DNA of 51,629 bases from assembly GCA_023396115.1 (NCBI GenBank), contig JAEWXC010000031.1, positions 1 to 51,629 on the forward strand. Reading direction: 5' to 3'. The notes under the pieces are model-generated. The model worked only from the letters and a program-made list of their open reading frames with translations, did not search any database and was not told where the DNA came from. A program made the position numbers and the translations under genes. Of this stretch, positions 1 through 7,701 are shown in pieces (the stretch's first letter is position 1; each line of letters starts with the position of its first letter). Origin of the DNA: Actinomycetes bacterium. Lineage in GTDB: Bacteria; Actinomycetota; Actinomycetes; Propionibacteriales; Nocardioidaceae.

Positions 1-1
1 G

Positions 2-430
2 CCGGTCCGGATGCTGATGAAGGACATCGGCGAGGAGGTCGCGGTGATGGGCGACGCGCCGCTGCCGGCCGAGGTGGAGCGGATCCGCGGCTCGTTCCCC
101 GACGACGTCAAGGCCCTGGCCCTGCACACCGACGTCTTCGACGGGTTCCTGCGGCACCTGGCCGCGATCCTCGACACCGACCGGGTGCTCGACGAACGGG
201 AGTTCTGGGCCGAGGTCCGCGCCTGTCTGGATGCCCACGCCGCCGACCATCCCGAGCTCGCCGACGCGGTGGCCCGCTACGACCTGACCCGCCCCAGGTT
301 CCGGCACTCGTGCCTGAACCGGCTGCAGCTGCGCAACACCCTGGCGATGGTGGACCTGAGCGACCAGGCCGAGTCGCTGATCTTCGCCGGCACGCTGGCC
401 AACCCGGTCGCCGACGGGGCGTGGGGGTGA
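2..430 (+). CDS. IucA/IucC-family NIS siderophore synthetase, C-terminal fragment (DesD-like)
   Basis: The 5' part lies outside the window; 142 codons of the C-terminus are visible. The sequence starts in the core motif RMLMKDIGEEVAVMG and ends with the FhuF-like C-terminal segment containing RFRHSCLNRLQLRNT, the hallmark of IucA/IucC synthetases. These enzymes make amide bonds between carboxylates and (hydroxy)diamines using ATP, here most likely for a hydroxamate such as desferrioxamine. The next gene starts inside this stop codon (GTGA overlap), and an IucB/DesC-like acyltransferase follows, which supports a siderophore operon. Which NIS type (A, B or C) cannot be told from this fragment; a DesD-like role is inferred from the neighbours. 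Confidence 0.88.
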   Translation, partial: PVRMLMKDIGEEVAVMGDAPLPAEVERIRGSFPDDVKALALHTDVFDGFLRHLAAILDTDRVLDEREFWAEVRACLDAHAADHPELADAVARYDLTRPRFRHSCLNRLQLRNTLAMVDLSDQAESLIFAGTLANPVADGAWG

Positions 431-2385
431 GCGTCCACCGCGACGCCCACGGGATCCCGCACCTGCAGGCCGGGTCCGTCACCGAGCTGGCCCGGCTGCA
501 GGGACGGGTCACCGCCCGGGACCGGGGCTGGCAGCTGGAGATCGAGCGACTCCGCGGCGAGGGCCGGACCGCCGAACTGCTGGGCAGTGCCGGGGTGGAG
601 TGGGACGTCTTCGCCCGCCGGGCCGGGCTGGCAGCGCTGGCTGTCCGGGCCCACGACCGGCTCGACGCCGCCACCCGGGACTTCCTGGCCGCCTACGCCG
701 AGGGCGTGCGGGACGGTCTGGCCGAGGTCGTGCCACCCGAGCTGGCAGAGCTGGGTCCGGCGCCGGGCCAGTGGGAGCCGTGGACGCCGCTGGCCGTCTT
801 CCAGGTCCAGCACGTGCTGTTCGGGACGTTCCCCTCGAAGCTGTTCCACGCCCGGGCCCGCCGGGTGCTCGGCGCCGAGGCGGACCTGTTCCGCACCGAG
901 GGCATCGCCGGCGGGTCCAACGCGTTCGCCGTCGGAGCGGCCCGCACCGCTGCCGGTGCTCCGCTGGTGGCGGCCGACCCGCACCGGTTGTTCGAGGCCC
1001 CGAACGTGTACCAGCAGGTGCGGCTGGTCTGCACCGACCCCGACGACCCGTTCGACGTGCTGGGGCTGACCTTCCCGGGGGTCCCCGGGGTGCAGCACTT
1101 CGGGCACACCGGCGGGGTCGCGTGGGCGGTGACGAACGCGATGGCTGACGTCCAGGACCTGGTCGAGGTGGCCCCGGACGGCCCCGACCCAACGGGTGCC
1201 CCGACCACCCGACGGGTGGAGACCGTGCTGGTCCGCGACGCAGCCCCGGTCGAGGTCGAGGTGGTCTCCACCGGCGACGGCCCGGTCGTGCTCGACGGCG
1301 CGGACGGACACCCCGCCCTGGCGCTGCGCACCCCCGCCGGGACGCTGGGCGACCTGGGGTTCGCCGCCCTGTTGCCGCTGCTGCGGTCCCGGTGCGTGGC
1401 CGACGTCGAGCGGGCCCTGACGCACTGGGTGGAGCCGGTGAACAACTGGCTCGTCGCCGACACCGCCGGGCGGCTCGTGCACCGGGTCGCGGGACGGGTG
1501 CCGCCACGCGACGCCACGGCGCCGCACTCCCAGACCGCCCCGCTGCCGCGCCGCGAGGCCGGAGCCGACGAGGTCCTGGTGAGCGCCAACGACCGGCGCT
1601 GGGCCGACTTCGACGTGCTGGCACCCGATTTCGCCCCGCCGTTCCGGGCCCATCGGATCAGCGAGCTCCTCGCCGCCGCACCGCCGGTCGACCCGACCGG
1701 TGCAGTGACGGTGCTGGCCGACGTCGAGCAGCGGGCCGGGGACGCGCTGCTGGCGCTGGTGCCCCGTGCGCTGCGCCCGGACTGGGACGGGCGGATGGAC
1801 GACTCCCCGGGCGCGGCCTGGTTCGCGGCGCTGCGCGAGGAGGTCGTCGCCCGGATCTGTGACGCCCCGGTACTCGCGCCGCTGCGGGAACCGAGCGACC
1901 ACGGAGCCCTGTTCGAGCCGTGGTCGGCGCTGGCCGGCCGGGTTGCGGTGTCGCTGCACGTGATCCTCACCGCGGAGCGGCCGTTCGGGCTGGACCTGCC
2001 GGCCCTGGTCGCCGAAGCCGCCGAGGAGGTGGCGGCACGCCCCCACCCGGCCTGGCCCGACCGGCACCGGTTCCACGCCCTGCACGCGCTTGAGCAGTTC
2101 GGTCTGCCGCACACCCCCACGACCCCCGCGACCCCGCTGCCCGGCGACACCGACACCGTGCGGTGCACCGCCTGGACCCCCGGATCCGAGGTCACCGTGC
2201 GGGGGTCGGTGGCCCGGCTCGTGTGGGACCTGGCCGACCGCAGCCGCAGCCGCTGGGTGGTGCCGCTGGGCGCCAGCGGCCTGCCCGACAGCCCTCACCA
2301 CACCGACCAGCACGCCGCCTGGGCGCGGGGCGACGCCCTGCCCGTCCAGACCGCGTGGGACACCCTGACCCCGGAGGACCCGTGA
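427..2385 (+). CDS. Penicillin acylase (Ntn-hydrolase) family protein in siderophore operon
   Basis: The product is 652 aa from the GTG at 427, which overlaps the preceding stop by 4 bp; an upstream in-frame GTG at 421 is less likely. The autocatalytic processing site GGSNAFAVG is visible, with the nucleophile Ser at about residue 164. Downstream, FGHTGGVAWAVTNAMADVQD matches the conserved oxyanion/beta-sheet region. The family is made as a precursor that splits into alpha and beta chains and hydrolyses or transfers acyl groups on amides. No signal peptide is seen, so it is probably cytoplasmic, unlike classical secreted penicillin acylases. Its place between the synthetase and the acyltransferase suggests it edits or acylates the siderophore; penicillin amidase genes have been reported near desferrioxamine loci. 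The substrate is unknown. Confidence 0.85.
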   Translation: MSVHRDAHGIPHLQAGSVTELARLQGRVTARDRGWQLEIERLRGEGRTAELLGSAGVEWDVFARRAGLAALAVRAHDRLDAATRDFLAAYAEGVRDGLAEVVPPELAELGPAPGQWEPWTPLAVFQVQHVLFGTFPSKLFHARARRVLGAEADLFRTEGIAGGSNAFAVGAARTAAGAPLVAADPHRLFEAPNVYQQVRLVCTDPDDPFDVLGLTFPGVPGVQHFGHTGGVAWAVTNAMADVQDLVEVAPDGPDPTGAPTTRRVETVLVRDAAPVEVEVVSTGDGPVVLDGADGHPALALRTPAGTLGDLGFAALLPLLRSRCVADVERALTHWVEPVNNWLVADTAGRLVHRVAGRVPPRDATAPHSQTAPLPRREAGADEVLVSANDRRWADFDVLAPDFAPPFRAHRISELLAAAPPVDPTGAVTVLADVEQRAGDALLALVPRALRPDWDGRMDDSPGAAWFAALREEVVARICDAPVLAPLREPSDHGALFEPWSALAGRVAVSLHVILTAERPFGLDLPALVAEAAEEVAARPHPAWPDRHRFHALHALEQFGLPHTPTTPATPLPGDTDTVRCTAWTPGSEVTVRGSVARLVWDLADRSRSRWVVPLGASGLPDSPHHTDQHAAWARGDALPVQTAWDTLTPEDP

Positions 2386-2930
2386 CCGAGACGACCACCC
2401 CCACCCACGTCACCGGCGACCTGGCGCTGCGCCTGCTCGACCCCGTGGCCGACCTCGACCTGGTGCACGACTGGGTCCGACAGCCGCGGGCCGAGTTCTG
2501 GGGCATGCGCGACAAGCCCCGCGAGGAGGTCGGCGAGATCTACGCCTGGCTGCAGGACCAGGACCACCTCTGCGCCTACCTGGTGCTCGTCGACGGCACC
2601 CCGGTCGGCATCTTCCAGACCTACGACCCGGCCGTCGACGAGATCGGCCGCCACTACGAGCGCCGTGAGGGGGACCTGGGCATCCACCTGTTCCTGGCCG
2701 ACACCGCCGTCCGCTCGGGGCGCACCGCCCAGATCCTGCGGTTCCTGATCGGGTGGGTGGGCGCCGGGGGCCGGGTGCGGCGTCTGGTGGCCGAACCCGA
2801 TGCCGCGAACGAGGCCTCCCTGGCGCGGCTGGACCGGCTCGGTTTCACCGCCGGGCCGGTGGCGCAGCTGCCGGACAAGGTGGCGCAGTTCTTCTTCCTC
2901 GACGTCGACGGGTCGGCGCAGCCCGGCTGA
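2382..2930 (+). CDS. GNAT acyltransferase, IucB/DesC-like, siderophore biosynthesis
   Basis: The product is 182 aa, with a GTG start in a GTGA overlap with the acylase gene. The motifs PVGIFQTYDPAVDEIG and GDLGIHLFLAD are typical of the siderophore acyltransferase branch of GNAT (IucB/RhbD/AlcB/DesC/MbtK), which acylates an N-hydroxylated amine from acyl-CoA. The C-terminal segment EPDAANEASLARLDRLGF is the usual acetyl-CoA-fold end. It likely supplies N-hydroxy-N-acyl-cadaverine-type monomers to the upstream NIS synthetase; this substrate is inferred. It is the last gene of the operon, as the next gene is convergent 35 bp away. Confidence 0.82.
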   Translation: MTETTTPTHVTGDLALRLLDPVADLDLVHDWVRQPRAEFWGMRDKPREEVGEIYAWLQDQDHLCAYLVLVDGTPVGIFQTYDPAVDEIGRHYERREGDLGIHLFLADTAVRSGRTAQILRFLIGWVGAGGRVRRLVAEPDAANEASLARLDRLGFTAGPVAQLPDKVAQFFFLDVDGSAQPG

Positions 2931-2965
2931 CCCGGTCGCCCGGGGCGGGCGCAACTCGGGGGGCC

Positions 2966-5900
2966 TCAGTCGAACAGGGCCCGCACGTCCTCGGCGTCGA
3001 TCCCGGTCCCCACGGCCCCCTCGCCGGCGAAGACCGAGGCGAACAGCGCGGCCTTGCGTTCCTTCAGCGCCATCACCTTCTCCTCGATCGTGCCGACGCT
3101 GACCATCCGGTAGACGTTCACCGAGCGCTGCTGCCCGATCCGGTGCGCCCGGTCCACCGCCTGCGCCTCGGCTGCGGGGTTCCACCACGGGTCGAGCACG
3201 AAGACGTAGTCGGCCTCGGTGAGGGTGAGTCCCACGCCCCCGGCCTTGAGGCTGATCAGGAACGCGTCGCCGTCACCGGAGCGGAACGCCTCGATCTCCT
3301 CGCCGCGCCGCCGCGTCGAGCCGTCCAGGTAACGACAGGTCACCCCCTCGGCCTCCAGCCGCGCCCGGGCCCGCCGCAGGAAGCCGGTGAACTGGCTGAA
3401 CACCAGCGCCCGGTGCCCCTCGGCGGCCAGCTCGACCAGGTGGTCGACCAGCACGTCGAGCTTCGCCGACCCCACCTCCTCGTGCTCGGTGTCGACCAGC
3501 GCCGGGTCGAGGGAGAGCTGGCGCAACCGGGTCAGGGCGCTGAAGATCGCCACCCGGTTGGCGTCGAAGTCGTCGACGAGGCCCAGGATCGACTGCCGCT
3601 CCCGCTGGAACCAGGTGTCGTAGAGCCGCTGGTGCTTCGCACCGAGGACCACCTCCATCACCTGCTCCTGCTTGGGCGGCAGATCCGCGGCGACCAGCTC
3701 CTTGGTGCGGCGCAGCACGAACGGCCGCACCCGTGACCGGAAACGGTCCAGCGCGGCCGGGTCGCCCTGCTTCTCCACCGGCCGCACCACCTGGTCGGCG
3801 AACTGCTGGGCCGAGGGGTACAGGCCGGGGGCGACCACCGACAGCAGCGACCACAGTTCCATCAGCCGGTTCTCGAACGGCGTCCCGGTCACGGCCAGGC
3901 TGAACGGCACGTCCAGGGACCGCACCGCCCGGTAGGTGCGGCTCTGGTGGTTCTTCAGCGCCTGCGCCTCGTCGAGGACCAGGCCACCCCACCGCAGCGC
4001 CGCGTAGGCCGACGACTCGAGCCGGAACAGCGTGTAGGAGGTGACCACCAGGTCCGCGCCGGCGACCGCCTCGGCCAGGTCGGTGCCGCGCCGGGCGCGG
4101 GTAGCGTCGATGACGCAGACCCGCAGGCCCGGGGTGTGCCGGGCCGCCTCGGCCGACCACGCCGACATGACGCTGGTGGGCGCGACCACCAGGAACGGCT
4201 CCGACCCGGCGGCACGGGCGTGGCTGACCAGGGCCAGGGTCTGCAGCGTCTTGCCGAGCCCCATGTCGTCGGCCAGGATCCCGCCCAACCCCAGCTGGAA
4301 CAGGTGCACCAGCCAGCGCACCCCGGTCAGCTGGTACTCGCGCAGGGTGCTGCTCACCCCGACCGGGTCCACCGCCGGCAGCGACTCGTGCCCCACCAGC
4401 GCCCGGGCGGCCTCGACCCAGCGTTCGGCCCGGGGGTCGACGACCCCCAGTTCGGCCAGGTCGTGCCAGGTGCCCAGGTCGCTCTTGCCGACCCGCACCT
4501 GTCCCCCGGACCGGATCTCGGCGGCGGCCGCGAGCAGGTCGGCGAGCCGACGGAACTCGGGCCGGTCGGTGCCGACCACCAAGCCGCTGGGCAGGACCAG
4601 GTCCTCGCCGACGGTCAGTGCCTGGAGCACCTGGGTGATCGGGACCTGCTCGCCGTCGAGACTGATCACGACCTGCAGGTCGAGCCAGTCGGTGGTGCCG
4701 TCATCGGCCTCGTCGGCCACGAACTCGATGCTCGGGTCGCCGGTGGCGTCGCGGAACTCCGGAGCCGTCCCCGACTCCAGCACCTCGACCGCGTCGTGGG
4801 CGCGCAACTGCCACAGCTCGTCCTCGGCGAAGGTGCGCGTGTCCAGGCCGCTCAGGTGGCGGCGTGGCAGCAGGTGGGCGAACACGGCGACGGCCCGGTG
4901 CGTGTCCCGGACCTCACCGGCGCGTCGCGACAGGACCGCGACCCGGGGGCTGTCGAAGGCATCGGCGGTGCCGTCCTCGAAACGCCACTGCCAGGTCAGG
5001 GTGACGTCGACGCCGGCCCACTCCACGAGCACCTGCAACCGCGCTGGGGTGCTGTCGCCACCGTCCAGCGAGGCGTCGGAGGAGCTGACCCGCAGGTGCT
5101 CGCGCAGACGCGGCAGGAAGGTCTCCTCGAACGCCTCCCGGTCGGCCCGGGGTACCGCGATCGTGCCGTCTCGGCGGTGCAGCTCGGCCAGGGCCGGCGG
5201 CACCGTGACCGCCAGCGGCGCGAGCAGCAACGAGACCTTGGGGTGGGCCGCGGTGGTCCCGACCCTCACCGGACGGACCAGACCGACCGTGTGCGGCCGG
5301 GCGCCGAGCAGGTGCACCTCGTCGCCGCTGAGCAGGTCGCCGTCCAGGGCCACCCCGAGCCGCACCTCGCTGCCGTCCGGGGTCGCGGTGACGTCGAGCA
5401 GCACCTCGGGGGCGTCCTCGGTGGTCGTCACCGAGGAGATCCGTTCCCCGCCGACCAGCGCGACCCCGGCCTCCCGTGCCTCCTCGAGCAGCCCCAGGAA
5501 GCCGGGGGCGACACGGGCCAGCGGGATCGTGTCGGCCGGTGAGCTGCCGGCGGCGCGGGCGATCCGGCGCAGCACCGCCACCTGGGCCGGGTCGTGGGAG
5601 ACCTCGGCCTCCGGGCGGTCCAGTTGCCGCCAGCTGACCCCGGTCTTGATCCAGTTGTCGCGGGCGCCCCGGCGCACCAGGCGCATCCACAGGTGCGCCT
5701 CGGAGCCGGCGCGCCACTGGCGACGGCGCGGCGGCGGCAGCTCGAAGCGCAGACCGAGCGGGACGGCCCGGTCGCTGGGGGTCGGGGCGTTCTCCAGGTC
5801 CGACAACACCCCCTCGAGCGTGCGGCGCCAGGCGGGCACGGCCGGCACCGGGACCATCGAGACCAGGGAGCGCAGCCGCCACAGGACCGCCACGGCGTGC

Positions 5901-6145
5901 TTGCACTCGCGCTGCACCGGGCAGGTGCACCAGGACTGGATCCGGCCCGGGCCGAGCGTGATCACCACCTGGTAGGGCAACGCCGCGCTGCCGGCGACGC
6001 TGCCGTACACCTCGCCCGCGCCGTGCACCGTGGCGTCGTCGACCTCGCGGACCCGGCCGGAGCTGGCGTAGACCCGCCCGCGGGCCAGGGTTCCGGAGTC
6101 GAAGGCGCGGTGCAGAGCCAGGTCGTCGATGTGCGCGGGTGCCAC
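2966..6145 (-). CDS. SNF2-family DEAD/DEAH helicase with N-terminal SWIM zinc finger
   Basis: The product is 1059 aa from the GTG at 6145, chosen because the recognisable N-terminus (IDDLALHRAFDSGTLARGR) begins there; an ATG at 6256 would add 37 poorly conserved residues reaching into the upstream repeats. Domains in order are a SWIM finger (CTCPVQRECKHAV, about residues 84-96), a long central region, and the two-lobed SNF2 ATPase. The ATPase has Walker A DDMGLGKT (about 625), DEAQ box (about 723) and motif VI region DRAHRIGQQRSVNVYRM (about 1000). It should be a dsDNA translocase or remodeler; its cellular role in actinobacteria is not settled. It is transcribed toward the siderophore operon. 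Confidence 0.93.
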   Translation of the reverse strand: MAPAHIDDLALHRAFDSGTLARGRVYASSGRVREVDDATVHGAGEVYGSVAGSAALPYQVVITLGPGRIQSWCTCPVQRECKHAVAVLWRLRSLVSMVPVPAVPAWRRTLEGVLSDLENAPTPSDRAVPLGLRFELPPPRRRQWRAGSEAHLWMRLVRRGARDNWIKTGVSWRQLDRPEAEVSHDPAQVAVLRRIARAAGSSPADTIPLARVAPGFLGLLEEAREAGVALVGGERISSVTTTEDAPEVLLDVTATPDGSEVRLGVALDGDLLSGDEVHLLGARPHTVGLVRPVRVGTTAAHPKVSLLLAPLAVTVPPALAELHRRDGTIAVPRADREAFEETFLPRLREHLRVSSSDASLDGGDSTPARLQVLVEWAGVDVTLTWQWRFEDGTADAFDSPRVAVLSRRAGEVRDTHRAVAVFAHLLPRRHLSGLDTRTFAEDELWQLRAHDAVEVLESGTAPEFRDATGDPSIEFVADEADDGTTDWLDLQVVISLDGEQVPITQVLQALTVGEDLVLPSGLVVGTDRPEFRRLADLLAAAAEIRSGGQVRVGKSDLGTWHDLAELGVVDPRAERWVEAARALVGHESLPAVDPVGVSSTLREYQLTGVRWLVHLFQLGLGGILADDMGLGKTLQTLALVSHARAAGSEPFLVVAPTSVMSAWSAEAARHTPGLRVCVIDATRARRGTDLAEAVAGADLVVTSYTLFRLESSAYAALRWGGLVLDEAQALKNHQSRTYRAVRSLDVPFSLAVTGTPFENRLMELWSLLSVVAPGLYPSAQQFADQVVRPVEKQGDPAALDRFRSRVRPFVLRRTKELVAADLPPKQEQVMEVVLGAKHQRLYDTWFQRERQSILGLVDDFDANRVAIFSALTRLRQLSLDPALVDTEHEEVGSAKLDVLVDHLVELAAEGHRALVFSQFTGFLRRARARLEAEGVTCRYLDGSTRRRGEEIEAFRSGDGDAFLISLKAGGVGLTLTEADYVFVLDPWWNPAAEAQAVDRAHRIGQQRSVNVYRMVSVGTIEEKVMALKERKAALFASVFAGEGAVGTGIDAEDVRALFD

Positions 6146-6234
6146 GGGCGCGAGTCTTCCACGCGGTGCCGACCGGGGTGCCGGGTCGTCCCCAGCCGCG
6201 GTCGTGGCTCCGCGTCGGTCCGGTGTGCGGCGGC

Positions 6235-6439
6235 GCGGGTTCCAACGCTCCGCCACGGGCTCTAACGCGCCAGTACGGGTTCCAACGCGCCGGCATGCCA
6301 GACGGTCAGACCAACCAACTGCGCGTTACATGCGGGGTGGACGGCAGCCGGTCCATCGACCGCGCCGCCACGGGTTCCAACGCGCCACCACGGGTTCCAA
6401 CGCGCCGGCATGCCAGACGGTCAGACCAACTAACTGCGC
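6235..6439. repeat. 20-bp tandem units and a duplicated module of about 76 bp
   Basis: Units of the form ACGGGTTCCAACGCGCC plus 3 bp recur every 20 bp at 6235, 6255, 6275 and again at 6370 and 6390. A 50-bp segment, 6275-6324, is repeated at 6390-6439 with one difference (C to T in AACCAAC/AACTAAC). The larger module (two 20-bp units plus a unique tail ending GCGCGTTACA) runs 6255-6330. In the second copy it runs 6370-6439 and is then cut by the IS30 element, resuming with GTTACA at 7671. This fills the gap upstream of the SNF2 gene. No function is known to me. Confidence 0.85.
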
Positions 6440-7666
6440 TTGGGTTCGGATGGTGGTTGCACCACTCGTCGTGAGGAGTGGTGATGGTTCGGATGCTGCG
6501 GGCAGAGCGTCAGTTGTTTTGGGTGCAGGTGCGGTCGGGGATGTGGGCGTGGGAGGCGGCGGAGGCTGCTGGGTTGTACGGCGGGCGTGGGCAGGCGTTG
6601 TTCACGCAGGCTGGTGGGGTGATGGAGCGCTGCTACCGGCCCAGTGGCCGGTTCTTGTCCCATGCTGAGCGTGAGGAGATCGCGGTCCTGCTGGCCCAGG
6701 ACCTGGGTGTGCGGGAGATTGGTCGCCGGATCGGTCGCCCGCACACCACGGTCGCGCGTGAGGTGGCCCGCAACCGCAATCGTGACGGCACCTACCGCGC
6801 GCTGACGGCCCAGCAGCGTGCTGAGGACCGGGCCCGGCGGCCCAAGCCGGGCAAGCTCGCGACCAACGCCCGGCTGCGGGCCTATGTGGTGGACAAGCTC
6901 ACCTCCCAGCAGTGGTCACCCGAACAGATCTGCAGCGAGTTGCTCAAGGACTTCCCCGAAGATGAGTCCATGCGCTGCTGCCCCGAGACGATCTATCGCT
7001 CGATCTACGTGCAGGGACGTGGCGAGCTGCGCCGGGAACTGGCTGCGCACCTGCGCACCGGGCGGGGGCAGCGCAAACCCCAACACCGGCCCCAGCGTCG
7101 CAAGGGACGGCTTGTCGACACGATCAACATCAGCCAGCGGCCCGCTGAGGTCACCGACCGCGCGGTGCCCGGCCACTGGGAAGGCGACCTCATCCTCGGC
7201 AAGGCCGGCGGGTCCGCGATCGGGACCCTGGTCGAACGATCGACCCGGTTCGTGATGCTGGTCCACCTGCCCAAGCGGCGCACCGCCGAGGACTTCGCCG
7301 AAGCGCTCGTGCCGGTGCTGCGTACCCTGCCCGACCAGCTGCGCCGCTCACTGACCTGGGACCAGGGCAAGGAGATGGCCCTGCACAAGCAGATCGCGTT
7401 CGAGGCCGACATCGACCTCTACTTCTGCGACCCCCGCAGCCCCTGGCAACGCGGATCGAACGAGAACACCAACGGACTCCTGCGGCAGTACTTCCCCAAG
7501 AACGTGTCACTTCAACAGTTCACCCCCGACGACCTCACCGAGGTCGCCCGGAAACTCAACACCAGACCCCGCAAGACGCTGGACTGGGACACCCCAGCCC
7601 AGCGCCTTGAAGAACTACTCTCAGACCACGCAATCAGTCGTGGTGCAACGACCGGCTGAATCCGCC
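6440..7666 (+). mobile_element. IS30-family insertion sequence, complete
   Basis: A single transposase gene is flanked by imperfect inverted repeats of about 24 bp: 6442-6465 (inner end GGTGGTTGCACCAC) and 7640-7663 (complement of GGTCGTTGCACCAC), about 19 of 24 identical. Outside them GCGC occurs at 6436-6439 and 7667-7670. Removing the element and one GCGC restores AACTGCGCGTTACA, exactly the sequence found in the undisturbed sister repeat at 6317-6330. This defines the insertion with a probable 4-bp duplication; the exact outer 2-3 bp are ambiguous. Confidence 0.85.
6484..7659 (+). CDS. IS30-family transposase
   Basis: The product is 391 aa, with an ATG start 5 nt after AGGAG (6474-6478). 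N-terminal helix-turn-helix segments include the IS30 motif LSHAEREEIAVLLAQ...IGRRIGRPHTTVAREV. The DDE catalytic core is complete: first Asp in HWEGDLILG, second in LTWDQGKEM, and Glu in WQRGSNENTNGLLRQYFPK. The frame is uninterrupted and the stop lies inside the right inverted repeat, so the element may be active. It catalyses cut/copy-and-paste movement of its own IS. Confidence 0.95.
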   Translation: MVRMLRAERQLFWVQVRSGMWAWEAAEAAGLYGGRGQALFTQAGGVMERCYRPSGRFLSHAEREEIAVLLAQDLGVREIGRRIGRPHTTVAREVARNRNRDGTYRALTAQQRAEDRARRPKPGKLATNARLRAYVVDKLTSQQWSPEQICSELLKDFPEDESMRCCPETIYRSIYVQGRGELRRELAAHLRTGRGQRKPQHRPQRRKGRLVDTINISQRPAEVTDRAVPGHWEGDLILGKAGGSAIGTLVERSTRFVMLVHLPKRRTAEDFAEALVPVLRTLPDQLRRSLTWDQGKEMALHKQIAFEADIDLYFCDPRSPWQRGSNENTNGLLRQYFPKNVSLQQFTPDDLTEVARKLNTRPRKTLDWDTPAQRLEELLSDHAISRGATTG

Positions 7667-7701
7667 GCGCGTTACAACAGCGAAGTGCGCGGGCGGTGGG
7701 G

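Noticed and set aside
2931..2965. Terminator between the siderophore operon and the SNF2 gene (CGCCCG-GGG-CGGGCG, 2938-2952)
   Set aside because: The stem is only 6 bp with a 3-nt loop and such sequences are frequent by chance at this GC content.
6235..6439. Possible CRISPR array
   Set aside because: The 20-bp units are contiguous or separated by a repeated tail rather than by unique spacers of 30-40 bp, and no cas gene is present.
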